Source: Christensenella massiliensis
Lineage (GTDB): Bacteria > Bacillota > Clostridia > Christensenellales > Christensenellaceae
Assembly: GCA_900155415.1 (NCBI GenBank)
Contig: LT700187.1
Coordinates: forward strand, 1 to 64,000
Length of the DNA stretch: 64,000 bases
Reading direction: 5' to 3'
The translations under genes were made by a program, and so were the position numbers. Positions 22,282 through 31,520 of this stretch are shown one piece after another. The notes under the pieces are model-generated. The model worked only from the letters and a program-made list of their open reading frames with translations. It searched no databases and had not been told where the DNA came from. Numbering within the stretch: position 1 is the stretch's first letter; each line of letters begins with the position of its first letter.

Positions 22282-22573
22282 AAATCATTTTCTCCTGACC
22301 ATAGTGCCTTTTTAATACCCATTTTCTCTTATGGCCTATCATTTATTTTTAATAAAGCCCCGATCTGTATATCTTTTCCGGGACCCTGCTCTCTTTTTTC
22401 AGCTTCAGCTCTTTATACGATTTTCGTATGACAGTATGATATATTTTATGTTAATATGGTTTTTTTATGCGGGAAAAGCGGCTTTCCGAAACTTAATTCA
22501 GGACGCATTGACAGCAGGTTTTGAAACCATTATAGTAAGTATGAAGAGAATAATGAACCAAGGAGAAAATCAT
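22282..22573. other. Divergent intergenic region, osmolyte operon / hydrogenase
   Basis: No gene seen. It contains a small perfect dyad ATACGA/TCGTAT (22415-22420 and 22424-22429) and AT-rich -10-like boxes (TATATT near 22441) for the forward direction. A reading frame open upstream of the hydrogenase has no ribosome site and unlikely composition. Confidence 0.4.
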
Positions 22574-24013
22574 TTGGATTACAGAGTGTTCGACACAAGC
22601 GTACAGGAAATCAAATATAAGGTCCTCAAAGAAGTAGCGTCCCTTGCATGGGAGGATGATCTGGACCGCGGGCTGCTCCATATCGCGGAAAAAATCATGC
22701 CGGGGCCTAAACCCACGATGCGTTGCTGCATTTATAAGGAGCGCGCTATTATCAATGAGCGCGTCAAGCTTGCCATGGGCGGCGATCCTGATAATCCGAA
22801 TGTTGTCGAGGTCCTCAATATTGCCTGCGACGAATGCCCGGTCGACGGGATCCGTGTTTCCGAGGCATGCCGCGGCTGCATCGCCCACCGCTGCAAAAAC
22901 GTTTGCCCCAAGGATGCCATCGAGATCATAGATTTAAAAGCGCATATCAATCCTGATAGGTGTATCGAATGCGGCCGCTGCGTCGCCGCTTGTCCCTATA
23001 ACGCGATTGCAAAAATGGTGCGCCCGTGCGAGAACGCCTGCAAAGTCGGCGCCATTACTATGACAGAGGATAAAAAAGCGGATATCCACGATGAAAAATG
23101 TATCTCCTGCGGCGCATGCGTCTATCAGTGCCCGTTTGGCGCGATCTCCGACCGTTCGTTTATCCTCGAGGCAATCAATATTCTCAAGCAGGCGGAAAAC
23201 AACACCAACTATAAAGTATATGCCGTCGTCGCCCCCGCGATCTCCAGCCAATTCAGCGGCATCAAGGTCGAGCAGGTAGTTGCCGGCATCAAGCGTCTGG
23301 GCTTTTTCAACGTCGTCGAGGCCGCTCTCGGTGCGGATATGACAGCGTATAAGGAGGCCGAAGAGCTTTATGAAAAGAAATTTCTCACCAGCTCCTGCTG
23401 CCCTGCTTTTGTGCGTTATATCAAAACGGCCTTTCCGGACCTTGCCCAGCATATTTCGCATAACGTTTCCCCCATGGAGGAAATTTCCACGTATTTGAAA
23501 AAGATGGATCCTGATTCCAAAATCATCTTTATCGGGCCGTGTATTGCAAAAAAAATGGAATATAAGCTGCCTGAAGTCGAAGGTATCATAGACTGCGTCA
23601 TTACGTTCGAGGAGCTGCTTGCGCTTTTGGACAGCCGGGGGATCGATCTCAACGATATGCCCGAAGAGCCGCTCGACAACGCTTCCTACTACGGCCGCAT
23701 CTTTGCGCGCAGCGGCGGCGTTTCTACCGCGGTGGCACAGGCGCTGAAAGAACACGGTTATGACGATTTCACCTGCAATCCCGCTGTGTGCAACGGCATC
23801 GAGGAATGCAAGGTCGCTCTTCTCAAGGCCTCGCGCGGTATCCTGCAGGAAAACTTTATCGAAGGTATGGCCTGTCAGGATGGCTGTATCGGCGGCGCAG
23901 CCTGCATCACACACGGTCCTAAAGACAAAAAACAGGTAGACGCTTACGGCAATGAAGCAAAAGAAACCACGATCAAGGAATCTATTGGTATTTTAGGAAT
24001 GATCAGGGAATAA
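22574..24013 (+). CDS. Monomeric [FeFe] hydrogenase with N-terminal ferredoxin domain
   Basis: 479 residues. Two [4Fe-4S] sites: Cys130/133/136/140 and Cys176/179/182/186, with extra Cys in residues 85-111 and 152-156. The H-cluster domain has all four cluster ligands in equivalent positions: Cys276 in SSCCPAF (with Cys275, the proton-relay position), Cys323 in IGPCIAKK, Cys434 and Cys438 in MACQDGC. The GPC and PAF variants differ from the CpI-type MPC and PGW and suggest a group B-like enzyme. Makes or uses H2 with ferredoxin. Start: TTG at 22574 with AAGGAG eight bases upstream; the in-frame ATG codons further up have no such site. Maturases HydEFG are not in the window. Confidence 0.88.
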   Translation: MDYRVFDTSVQEIKYKVLKEVASLAWEDDLDRGLLHIAEKIMPGPKPTMRCCIYKERAIINERVKLAMGGDPDNPNVVEVLNIACDECPVDGIRVSEACRGCIAHRCKNVCPKDAIEIIDLKAHINPDRCIECGRCVAACPYNAIAKMVRPCENACKVGAITMTEDKKADIHDEKCISCGACVYQCPFGAISDRSFILEAINILKQAENNTNYKVYAVVAPAISSQFSGIKVEQVVAGIKRLGFFNVVEAALGADMTAYKEAEELYEKKFLTSSCCPAFVRYIKTAFPDLAQHISHNVSPMEEISTYLKKMDPDSKIIFIGPCIAKKMEYKLPEVEGIIDCVITFEELLALLDSRGIDLNDMPEEPLDNASYYGRIFARSGGVSTAVAQALKEHGYDDFTCNPAVCNGIEECKVALLKASRGILQENFIEGMACQDGCIGGAACITHGPKDKKQVDAYGNEAKETTIKESIGILGMIRE

Positions 24014-24028
24014 AGCATTTCGTAAAAG

Positions 24029-24050
24029 GACCGGGGTTCCCGGTCTTTTT
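24029..24050 (+). terminator. Rho-independent terminator
   Basis: GACCGGG (24029-24035), CCCGGTC (24039-24045) followed by TTTTT. Ends the hydrogenase gene. Confidence 0.82.
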
Positions 24051-24065
24051 TATGCTCCGATCAGT

Positions 24066-25679
24066 TCATAGCGCACATTTCGTCTGGTGTGCAAGCGCGG
24101 CCGCAACAAATTCCCGGAACAGCGGGTGCGCTTTATTCGGTCGGCTTTTGAATTCGGGATGGAATTGTACGCCGATGAAAAAGTCGTTTTCCGGGATCTC
24201 TACAGCCTCTACGAGCTTTCCGTCCGGCGAAAGCCCCGTTAGAGCAAGCCCCGCTTCCTGCATTTGCTTTCGAAAATCATTGTTGAATTCATAGCGGTGC
24301 CTGTGGCGCTCCATCACGTTTTCCTCACCGTAGGCACGCTGCATGATGGAATCCGGCAGGATTCGGCATGGATATGCTCCAAGGCGCATCGTTCCGCCCT
24401 TTTTATCTACCTCTATTTGTTCGGGCATCAGGTCGATCACAGAATAGATGTTGGTCTCGTCAAATTCACGGGAGTTCGCACTCCGGTACCCAAGCACATT
24501 GCGCGCATATTCGATGACTGCTACTTGCATGCCGAGGCAGATCCCGAGAAACGGTATATTTTGCTCCCGTGCATATTTCGCAGCTTCTATCTTTCCCTCT
24601 ATTCCCCGGGTTCCAAAGCCTCCCGGTATCAATATTCCATTGCAGCCCGCAAGCTTTTCTTTTACATTCTCCCCATTGAGCTCCTCTGAATCGAGCCATT
24701 CTATCTGTACATGTGCTCCGTTTTCATATCCCGCATGTGCAAGCGCTTCCGCCACAGAAAGATAGGCGTCGTGCAGCTGTACATATTTTCCTACAAGCGC
24801 GATATGCACAGGCGTTTTTGCATTTTTGATCCGCGCAAGCATTTGTTCCCACTCTGAAAGCTCCGGTCTGCCGCAATCTATGCGGAGCTCGCGGCACACG
24901 ATCTCCGCGAGTCCGTTTTTCTCCAGCATGATAGGCGCCTGATAAAGAATAGGCAAGGTCCTGTTTTCGATCACGCAGTCCGGCTTTACGTTGCAGAACA
25001 GCGCGATCTTCTGCTTGATCGTCTCTCCCACCGCTTCATCACTGCGCATCACGATGATATCCGGCATGATCCCGAAAGACTGAAGTTCTTTCACAGAATG
25101 CTGGGTCGGCTTCGATTTATGTTCTCCCGAACTCTTGATATACGGAACGAGCGTTACGTGGATAAACAGGCAGTTGTCCCGGCCCACCTCACAGCTTACC
25201 TGACGGATCGCCTCCAGAAAGGGCTGGCTTTCGATGTCGCCTGTCGTTCCTCCGATCTCCGTAATGACAACATCTGCGTTCGTTTTTTTGCCTACAGCGT
25301 AAATAAAGGTTTTGATCTCATTGGTAACATGTGGGATCACCTGAACGGTTTCGCCGAGATATTCCCCTTTCCGTTCTTTCGTAAGCACATTCCAGTATAC
25401 CTTTCCGGTCGTGAGGTTGGAGAATTGGTTCAAATCCTCGTCGATAAATCTTTCATAATGCCCAAGATCAAGGTCCGTCTCCGCGCCGTCCTCCGTCACA
25501 AAGACCTCGCCATGCTGGAACGGGCTCATTGTTCCCGGATCAACGTTAATATACGGGTCGAGCTTTTGCGCCGCTATTTTGAGGCCGCGCGCCTTCAGAA
25601 GCCGTCCGAGCGATGCCGCAGTGATCCCTTTTCCAAGCCCCGAGACAACGCCGCCCGTTACAAAAATATACTTTGTCAT
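24066..25679 (-). CDS. pyrG: CTP synthase
   Basis: Makes CTP from UTP, ATP and glutamine; 537 residues, full family length. N-terminal amidoligase: [14 protein letters not shown] (P-loop), [24 protein letters not shown]-terminal class I amidotransferase: GICLGMQ with nucleophile Cys, and the His-Glu pair in [16 protein letters not shown] precedes the ATG. It begins only 18 bp after the ANTAR gene with no terminator, so it is probably the last gene of the glutamate synthase operon, which makes sense because it consumes glutamine. Confidence 0.97.
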   Translation of the reverse strand: MTKYIFVTGGVVSGLGKGITAASLGRLLKARGLKIAAQKLDPYINVDPGTMSPFQHGEVFVTEDGAETDLDLGHYERFIDEDLNQFSNLTTGKVYWNVLTKERKGEYLGETVQVIPHVTNEIKTFIYAVGKKTNADVVITEIGGTTGDIESQPFLEAIRQVSCEVGRDNCLFIHVTLVPYIKSSGEHKSKPTQHSVKELQSFGIMPDIIVMRSDEAVGETIKQKIALFCNVKPDCVIENRTLPILYQAPIMLEKNGLAEIVCRELRIDCGRPELSEWEQMLARIKNAKTPVHIALVGKYVQLHDAYLSVAEALAHAGYENGAHVQIEWLDSEELNGENVKEKLAGCNGILIPGGFGTRGIEGKIEAAKYAREQNIPFLGICLGMQVAVIEYARNVLGYRSANSREFDETNIYSVIDLMPEQIEVDKKGGTMRLGAYPCRILPDSIMQRAYGEENVMERHRHRYEFNNDFRKQMQEAGLALTGLSPDGKLVEAVEIPENDFFIGVQFHPEFKSRPNKAHPLFREFVAAALAHQTKCAL

Positions 25680-25697
25680 AGTACCCTCCCTGATTTT

Positions 25698-26267
25698 TTA
25701 TTCTTCCGTATAGGTTTTCAGCAATTCTTCAGCGACCTGCCTTTTGGATATCCGCATATCCATCGCCTGTTTTTCAATATAACGGTGCGCTTGCGGTTCC
25801 GTCAGGCCGAGTACTTGGATCAGTGTACATTTTGCCCGGTCCACAAGCCCCATATCCTCTAATCTGCGGGAAAGGCGTCTGTTTTCATCGCGTATACCAT
25901 ACATTCTGTTCCGCGTCGCCTGCGCAAGCCGGAACGTCTGCCGGAACGCCGCCTTCGAAAGAGGAGTCCGCGCAACGAGTCCGCCTGCCGCTTCGATCTG
26001 CACGGCAAGGCGTTCGTCTATATCGTTTTTTGCAATTACGATCATTCCGCAATAGCTGTTGCGCGATGCATATTCGGCAAGCGCTTCCCCAAATTCATCC
26101 GGCAGCGGCGCATGAATGATCAGGATATCGATCTCCATCTTGCTGAGCGTCTCCCGCGCCTCTTTGCCATCCTGTGCACATAAAACCTCCTGTCGGCCGT
26201 ATTCCTGAACCAAATGTGCAAAGAAATCCCGCCCCTTCAGCGTTCCGGAGACAAGCAATACCCGCAT
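25698..26267 (-). CDS. ANTAR-domain antiterminator with degenerate receiver domain
   Basis: 189 residues: an N-terminal receiver-like fold (1-120), a short coiled coil and a C-terminal RNA-binding ANTAR domain (about 130-185; LEDMGLVDRAKCTLIQ, then LTEPQAHRYIEKQAMD). ANTAR proteins bind paired hairpins in leader RNA and prevent termination. At the phosphoacceptor position the sequence reads DILIIHAPLPD, so the usual Asp is His; phosphorylation is unlikely and no histidine kinase is nearby. It follows gltB3 by 11 bp. The probable targets are nitrogen genes here, but I could not identify a convincing pair of hexaloop hairpins. Confidence 0.88.
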   Translation of the reverse strand: MRVLLVSGTLKGRDFFAHLVQEYGRQEVLCAQDGKEARETLSKMEIDILIIHAPLPDEFGEALAEYASRNSYCGMIVIAKNDIDERLAVQIEAAGGLVARTPLSKAAFRQTFRLAQATRNRMYGIRDENRRLSRRLEDMGLVDRAKCTLIQVLGLTEPQAHRYIEKQAMDMRISKRQVAEELLKTYTEE

Positions 26268-26278
26268 GGCTTTCCTCC

Positions 26279-26992
26279 TTAATTCTGCGTATAAAGCTGC
26301 CTGTAAGGATTTTTGGAATCCGGACGCAGCACATAAAAGTCACTGTTCATGATCATGCACTCTCTCCGTCCGAATATTTCACAAAATTCTTTTACATACG
26401 TTTCGATCGTTTCCATATCCTCTTCAGAAGCCTTTTCCACAGTAATCTGTCTCGGCAAGCCTTTAGGCGGAACGGAGCAGCGCAGATATATCCTGCCGCC
26501 GTGCATGCCCATACCGCAGAAATTGCCTACCGGTTTTGTATGCTCAAGTCCGAGTACGATGATCGTTCCTCCGGCCTGATATTCCCCCAGAAAGCTTCCG
26601 GCCGCGCCGCCGATCACTAATACCGGGCTTTTTTCCTTATATTCTTTCATGTGTATCCCGGCCCGGTAACCTACGTCGCCATTCACGAAAATTTTCCCGC
26701 CGCGCATCGCATAGCCTGTCGCGTCGCCCGATGAGCCCGCAATATAGATCGCACCATCGTTCATCGTGTCGCCCGTCGCGTCCTGTGCATTCCCGTGCAC
26801 AAGGATCGTGCTCCCATCCAGATAGGCCCCCAGCGCATTTCCCGGCGTTCCGTTGATCACGATACTCTTTCCTGCAAGACCGCTTCCAATATATCGCTGG
26901 CCCATGCAGTTATCGACCACGATTTCCCTGCCCGCCGTTTTGATCTGTTCGTTCAATTCTTTGAAATGCATTCCTGCCGCATTGATGTTCAT
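26279..26992 (-). CDS. Glutamate synthase alpha-subunit domain 3 (GXGXG beta-helix)
   Basis: 237 residues equal to the C-terminal GXGXG domain of the large glutamate synthase subunit, here a separate protein. Repeated glycine turns are visible (GSGLAGKSIVING, GNAQDATGDTMNDG, GSSGDATGYAMRGG). The domain is structural, holding the amidotransferase and FMN domains together. Starts by a four-base overlap with the reductase gene. The short C-terminal extension (about 180-237) contains a C-terminal CMIMNSDFYVL block of unknown role. Confidence 0.9.
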   Translation of the reverse strand: MNINAAGMHFKELNEQIKTAGREIVVDNCMGQRYIGSGLAGKSIVINGTPGNALGAYLDGSTILVHGNAQDATGDTMNDGAIYIAGSSGDATGYAMRGGKIFVNGDVGYRAGIHMKEYKEKSPVLVIGGAAGSFLGEYQAGGTIIVLGLEHTKPVGNFCGMGMHGGRIYLRCSVPPKGLPRQITVEKASEEDMETIETYVKEFCEIFGRRECMIMNSDFYVLRPDSKNPYRQLYTQN

Positions 26993-28221
26993 TTTTCCGC
27001 ACCTCCCAGTTTTTTCATCCGTTCTGTCCGCGAAAACGCCATAAGCTGAGGCTTTTGCTTAATGAGCTCGTAATCGATGCTTTCAAGAGGCGTCCGTTCC
27101 CGGATCAATGCCGTATAGATCCCGGCACGCGCAACGTCGCCAATCAAAACAAAGCCCTTCAAAACGCCGTCTCTCCGGACAAGCAGCTTATAGCTTTCTC
27201 CCTCCCTATGGACAAACCGTTCTCCAGCATAGCTTCCGGCAGTGATCATGTGCAGTCCAAAAAATCCGATCGCATTCATAGGCATCGCCTTATCATAGCT
27301 TTTGCTTCCTCCCGCCATATTAACGCCCGCGCACTCTCCCTGCATATAAGCATTCGGCAAAAGAGCCAGAGGACGGTCCGTATCCGTCGTGATATCATGG
27401 CTTTCCGTACAGTCGCCTGCAGCATAGATATCCTGCCGCGACGTCTGGCAGCTTGCATCCGTTACGATCCCTTTTTTCACTTCGATCCCCGCTTTTTCTG
27501 CAATCTCCACATTGGGGCGTACCCCTACTGCGATCACAAGAACGTCAAAGGAGAGCTTCTTTTCACTTGAAAGCACCGCGGTATTCCGATCAAAGGACGT
27601 CACGCCGTCCGACAAATGAAAACGTATCCCTTCCCGTTCAATATGCCTTTGCACCAACGCCGCCGCTTCCGGTTCCAGAATGCTGGGCAATATCCTGTCC
27701 GCGAGATCCACAACGTCTATCTGCCGTACCTTGTGGGCGATCCCCTCGGCACATTTCAGGCCGATCAGGCCCGCTCCCATAATCAGAACTCTGCTGTCTG
27801 CTTTTAAAGCCGAATCGAGAGCCTCTGCATCCTGAAGCGACATGAACGTGTATTTTTTCTCCACACTGTTTAAACCTTCTATGTTTGGTATGAACGGTCT
27901 TGACCCTGTTGCGATCAGCAGCTTTTCATACGCTACCGCTTCTCCGTCCTCAAGCAGCACCCGTTTTTTCGCTGCGTCTATCCCTGCCGCGGTCTTTCCG
28001 AGAAGCGTAGTGCAGCCCATTTTCCGATAAAAGCCGTCCGCCCTGTATTTCATCCGTTCTTTCGTCGTTTCTCCGGCCAGCAGGTAGGAGATCGCCGGAC
28101 GCGAATAGGTATGGTACGGCTCTTCCGCGATCAGCAGAAGCTCGTTTTCCTTATCATGCTGTCGAATCCCCTCTATGCATCCGACGGCGGCCGCTGAATT
28201 TCCAATGATCACATATCTCAT
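26989..28221 (-). CDS. FAD/NAD(P)H-dependent oxidoreductase of the glutamate synthase operon
   Basis: 410 residues, pyridine-nucleotide-disulfide reductase fold. FAD-binding VIIGNSAAAVG at the N-terminus, NAD(P)-binding VLIMGAGLIGLKCAEG in the middle and the second FAD motif DIYAAGDCTE. It resembles NADH:rubredoxin reductase and the reductase part of nitrite reductase. In this operon it probably delivers NAD(P)H electrons via the four-cluster ferredoxin to the FMN domain, replacing the GltD subunit. The cofactor (NADH or NADPH) is not clear. Confidence 0.85.
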   Translation of the reverse strand: MRYVIIGNSAAAVGCIEGIRQHDKENELLLIAEEPYHTYSRPAISYLLAGETTKERMKYRADGFYRKMGCTTLLGKTAAGIDAAKKRVLLEDGEAVAYEKLLIATGSRPFIPNIEGLNSVEKKYTFMSLQDAEALDSALKADSRVLIMGAGLIGLKCAEGIAHKVRQIDVVDLADRILPSILEPEAAALVQRHIEREGIRFHLSDGVTSFDRNTAVLSSEKKLSFDVLVIAVGVRPNVEIAEKAGIEVKKGIVTDASCQTSRQDIYAAGDCTESHDITTDTDRPLALLPNAYMQGECAGVNMAGGSKSYDKAMPMNAIGFFGLHMITAGSYAGERFVHREGESYKLLVRRDGVLKGFVLIGDVARAGIYTALIRERTPLESIDYELIKQKPQLMAFSRTERMKKLGGAEK

Positions 28222-28224
28222 GGT

Positions 28225-28659
28225 CTATCTCTCCTCAAATACAATGGCCCTGTTCGGGCAGCCCTCCACACATGCCGGCTTTCCGCCCGCATTGTTTATG
28301 CACAGCTCGCATTTTTGCATCACGCCCGTATCTGACGGCATGATCGCCCCATAAGGACACATCAGGATGCAGGTGCAGCAGCCGACGCATTTTTCCTGAT
28401 CGATCATGATGACGCCATCTTCCACAGAAAGCGCCCCCATAATACACCCTTTCATACAAAGCGGCTCCTCACAATGCCGACAGGAAACCGCAAAATGAAT
28501 ATTTCCCGCTTCCTCAATACGAATGCGCGGATTGATGGGTACATCTTTGAGTGCCTTTACCATATCCGTTTCCGCAGAATTCGAAAATGCGCAGTTATAT
28601 TCGCACAGATGACATCCAAGACACCATTTTTCATCTACATAGATTCTTTTCATTCTCAT
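28225..28659 (-). CDS. Polyferredoxin-type 4Fe-4S electron transfer subunit
   Basis: 144 residues with 16 or more cysteines in four groups: CLGCHLCEYNC, CRHCEEPLCMKGC, CVGCCTCILMC, and CELC with CVEGC. This is the HycB/DmsB-like arrangement for four [4Fe-4S] clusters. Between the reductase and FMN subunits, it is the likely electron wire of the split glutamate synthase. Overlaps the FMN subunit gene by four bases and is three bases from the reductase gene. Confidence 0.88.
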   Translation of the reverse strand: MRMKRIYVDEKWCLGCHLCEYNCAFSNSAETDMVKALKDVPINPRIRIEEAGNIHFAVSCRHCEEPLCMKGCIMGALSVEDGVIMIDQEKCVGCCTCILMCPYGAIMPSDTGVMQKCELCINNAGGKPACVEGCPNRAIVFEER

Positions 28660-30161
28660 TCACCCGCATATTTCACGCCAAGGATGCCAAGCTCTTTTTC
28701 ATTCAGCCCGATCCCGCGCAGCATCAGCCTGTTTCCTTTCAGCGCCTCGATAGAATTGATCCCCATGCCGCCCATCATCTCTTTGATCTCGTGCTGCCAT
28801 GCATGGATAAGGTTTACGAGCCGTTCGCTTCCAATATCCGGATTCAGACGCTTTACAAGCTCCGGCTCCTGCGTTGCGATCCCCCAGTTGCATTTTCCCG
28901 CCTGACAGCTGCGGCATAGGTGACAGCCGAGTGCAAGAAGCGCACCTGTCGCAATATATACTGCATCTGCACCGAGCGCCACCGCTTTCACAACGTCCGC
29001 GCTGTTGCGGATACTGCCCCCTACAACGATCGAAACATTGTTTCGTATTCCCTCGTCCCGCAGGCGTTGGTCTACGCTTGCCAGAGCAAGCTCGATCGGT
29101 ATCCCCACATTGTCCCGTATCCGGGTAGGCGCGGCGCCCGTGCCGCCGCGGAAGCCGTCTATTGCGATAATATCCGCACCGCTGCGTGCAACACCGGAAG
29201 CAATCGCCGCCACATTGTGCACCGCCGCTATTTTTACGATCACAGGCTTTTGATAATCCGTCGCCTCTTTCAGCGAATAGACAAGCTGGCGCAGATCCTC
29301 TATGGAATAGATATCGTGATGCGGTGCGGGCGAGATCGCATCGCTTCCCTCGGGTATCATGCGCGTACGTGAAACGTCTCCTACGATTTTCTGGCCCGGA
29401 AGATGCCCGCCGATCCCCGGCTTTGCCCCTTGCCCCATCTTGATCTCAATTGCGGCTCCGGCATTCAGATAGTCCTTATGCACGCCAAAGCGCCCGGAAG
29501 CGACCTGAACGATCGTATTTGCGCTGTACTCATAAAAGTCCTCATGCAGCCCGCCTTCCCCTGTGTTATAAAGCGTATTCAGCGCCCGCGCAGCGCGGGC
29601 AAGGCTCTCGTGCGCATTATAGCTGATGGAGCCATATGACATAGCGGAAAACATGACCGGAACGTCAAGCTCGAGCTGCGGCGTCAGATTACAGATGATT
29701 TCTCCATTTTGGTCCCGCTGTATCGCGCCGGGCTTCTTTCCCAGATAAACGCGCGTCTCCATCGGCTCCCGCAGCGGGTCGATGGATGGATTCGTTACCT
29801 GAGATGCATTGATCAGCAGCTTGTCCCAATAAACGGGATATGGTTTGGGATTTCCCATCGAAGAGAGCAACACGCCTCCCGTTGCCGCCTGCCGGTAAAC
29901 CTCTTTGATCGTCTCGCCCGTCCAGTTTGCATTTTCCTTAAACGTGTGGTCCGTCTTTACGATCTTCAGCGCCCGCGTTGGGCACAAGGAAACGCATCTG
30001 TGGCAATTGACGCATTTTGCATCGTCGCTTTTCATCAAGTTCAGCGTTTCATCAAGCATGTGCACACCGTTCGCGCATTGCCTTTCACATACACGGCACG
30101 CAATACATTTCGTTTGATCGCGTACCACCTCATAATCCGGATATAAAAAATTGATCGCCAT
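28656..30161 (-). CDS. Glutamate synthase FMN/synthase domain with N-terminal ferredoxin domain
   Basis: About 501 residues. N-terminal two-cluster ferredoxin (CIACRVCERQC and CVNCHRCVSLCP) followed by the FMN-binding (beta/alpha)8 domain, where 2-oxoglutarate and ammonia are joined and reduced to glutamate. Visible blocks: MSYGSISYNAHESLARAA, GEGGLHED, GQGAKPGIGGHLPG, DGFRGGTGAAP, and a Cys cluster CHLCRSCQAGKCNWG near residue 420. It corresponds to archaeal-type split GltB2. The ATG at 30161 is preferred (GGAG ten bases upstream); it follows the gltB1 stop by one base. Confidence 0.93.
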   Translation of the reverse strand: MAINFLYPDYEVVRDQTKCIACRVCERQCANGVHMLDETLNLMKSDDAKCVNCHRCVSLCPTRALKIVKTDHTFKENANWTGETIKEVYRQAATGGVLLSSMGNPKPYPVYWDKLLINASQVTNPSIDPLREPMETRVYLGKKPGAIQRDQNGEIICNLTPQLELDVPVMFSAMSYGSISYNAHESLARAARALNTLYNTGEGGLHEDFYEYSANTIVQVASGRFGVHKDYLNAGAAIEIKMGQGAKPGIGGHLPGQKIVGDVSRTRMIPEGSDAISPAPHHDIYSIEDLRQLVYSLKEATDYQKPVIVKIAAVHNVAAIASGVARSGADIIAIDGFRGGTGAAPTRIRDNVGIPIELALASVDQRLRDEGIRNNVSIVVGGSIRNSADVVKAVALGADAVYIATGALLALGCHLCRSCQAGKCNWGIATQEPELVKRLNPDIGSERLVNLIHAWQHEIKEMMGGMGINSIEALKGNRLMLRGIGLNEKELGILGVKYAGE

Positions 30162-30162
30162 A

Positions 30163-31284
30163 TTACGCACTCTCCTTTGCGCTCTCCGCCTGTCCTGTTT
30201 CGTTCAGCGTCACAATGACGGGCTCTCCTCCGCTCGGCGCCCATATCCTGTCCGGTTCGGGCTCGATCACGCGGATCGCGCATTCCTCGCTCGCCACATA
30301 AACCATATCGTCCTTTTCAGCCGCTACCATAGACCGTAGCTTCAGTCTGTCGTTTAAAGCCATCATACCGCCCTCGAATCCAAGCAGAATAGAAAACGGG
30401 CCTGTAATAAGCAGACTGGAGAAAGCGTTCCTTAAATAGGTGAATTTTGCACGCTTTTCCGGCGGCATCTGCTCGATCGTGCTCCAAAACGGCGCAGCGA
30501 TCACATTCGCAATCTCCTCATGGCTGAGTCCCTGCCGCCGTCCGAGATAATCGATCATATAGGTGATTACCTCCGTATCCGTAAGAAGCGTACATTTATA
30601 TCCAAACATTTCGATATAGCGGCGGTTCGCGTCATAGGAGGATATTTCCCCATTATGTACGATGGAATTATCCAGCATCGCAAAAGGATGCGCGCCGCCC
30701 CACCAACCGGGCGTGTTCGTCGGGTAACGTCCGTGAGCTGTCCAGCAGTAGCCGTGATATTCCTCCAGCCGGTAAAATTCCCCGACGTCTTCCGGAAATC
30801 CGACCGCTTTGAACACTCCCATATTTTTACCGCTCGAAAAAACGTATGCACCATGAAGCTGCGTATTGATCTTAATGACGCTGCGTACGACAAATTCCTT
30901 TTCATCGAGCTGGCTTTCTTTCAGCTTCGTATGCAGCGGCGTTACAAAATACCGCCAGATAAGAGGCTCGTCTGTGATGCGCGGATGCTTGCGGGTCGGT
31001 ATCTTGGAAAGATTGATGATATCGAAATGCTCTTCCAAAAACTCCTCGCATGCCAGCTTTGCCGCTTTATTGTCATAAAAAATGTGAAACGCATAATAAT
31101 CCTTATATTCCGGATAAATACCATATCCTGCGAATCCGCCTCCAAGACCGTTGGAACGGTCGTGCATCATGGAGATCGATCGGATAATAGAGTTTCCGTC
31201 CACTCTCTTTCCGTTTCTGGAAAACATCCCGGATATTGCGCATCCTGACGGGATCCTCACTTGTCCTTCTCTTGGTTGCATCAT
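30163..31284 (-). CDS. Glutamate synthase glutaminase domain (class II amidotransferase)
   Basis: About 373 residues. Releases ammonia from glutamine for the FMN subunit. Class II amidotransferases use an N-terminal Cys; here it is Cys15 in PSGCAISGMF, so a 14-residue leader must be removed. Further family blocks: GYCWTAHGRYPTNTPG and VHNGEISSYDANR. The start at 31284 has AAGGTGG five bases upstream; the upstream ATG at 31308 would leave a leader RNA of about eight bases, given the promoter at 31323-31352. First gene of the operon. Confidence 0.9.
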   Translation of the reverse strand: MMQPREGQVRIPSGCAISGMFSRNGKRVDGNSIIRSISMMHDRSNGLGGGFAGYGIYPEYKDYYAFHIFYDNKAAKLACEEFLEEHFDIINLSKIPTRKHPRITDEPLIWRYFVTPLHTKLKESQLDEKEFVVRSVIKINTQLHGAYVFSSGKNMGVFKAVGFPEDVGEFYRLEEYHGYCWTAHGRYPTNTPGWWGGAHPFAMLDNSIVHNGEISSYDANRRYIEMFGYKCTLLTDTEVITYMIDYLGRRQGLSHEEIANVIAAPFWSTIEQMPPEKRAKFTYLRNAFSSLLITGPFSILLGFEGGMMALNDRLKLRSMVAAEKDDMVYVASEECAIRVIEPEPDRIWAPSGGEPVIVTLNETGQAESAKESA

Positions 31285-31322
31285 TTTTTCCACCTTTTCG
31301 TTATACATTTTTTACAATCGCT

Positions 31323-31352
31323 ATGATACGCTTCTCTCCCATCTCCTGTCAA
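31323..31352 (-). promoter_or_regulatory. Promoter of the glutamate synthase operon
   Basis: Reverse strand TTGACA (31347-31352), 18-bp spacer, TATCAT (31323-31328). A 16-bp inverted-repeat element begins three bases upstream of the -35. Confidence 0.85.
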
Positions 31353-31355
31353 TAG

Positions 31356-31371
31356 AAAAATGAAATATTTT
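31356..31371. repeat. Left copy of a 16-bp inverted repeat, nitrogen promoters
   Basis: AAAAATGAAATATTTT; its exact reverse complement is at 31447-31462. Sits immediately upstream of the -35 box of the reverse-strand operon. Between the copies are two similar TTATTGCA(A)TTTTATA stretches (31377-31392 and 31428-31444). Confidence 0.75.
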
Positions 31372-31446
31372 AAATTTTTATTGCATTTTATAGCTATTTT
31401 ATCAAATTTATCAGCCTAATAATTCAATTTATTGCAATTTTATATA

Positions 31447-31462
31447 AAAATATTTCATTTTT
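31447..31462. repeat. Right copy of a 16-bp inverted repeat, nitrogen promoters
   Basis: AAAATATTTCATTTTT, exact reverse complement of 31356-31371. Sits 13 bases upstream of the glnN -35 box, in mirror orientation to the left copy. Confidence 0.75.
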
Positions 31463-31475
31463 TTACAAAAATGCC

Positions 31476-31504
31476 TTGACTTTTCCTTTCCGCGGTCTTA
31501 TAAT
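31476..31504 (+). promoter_or_regulatory. glnN promoter
   Basis: TTGACT (31476-31481), 17-bp spacer, perfect TATAAT (31499-31504). Predicted transcript start about 31511. Confidence 0.88.
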
Positions 31505-31520
31505 CCGAACTGTAGACAGC

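Noticed and set aside
22934-23914. A 326-codon open frame opposite the hydrogenase gene
   Set aside because: Antisense shadow; the forward protein has complete cluster ligands.
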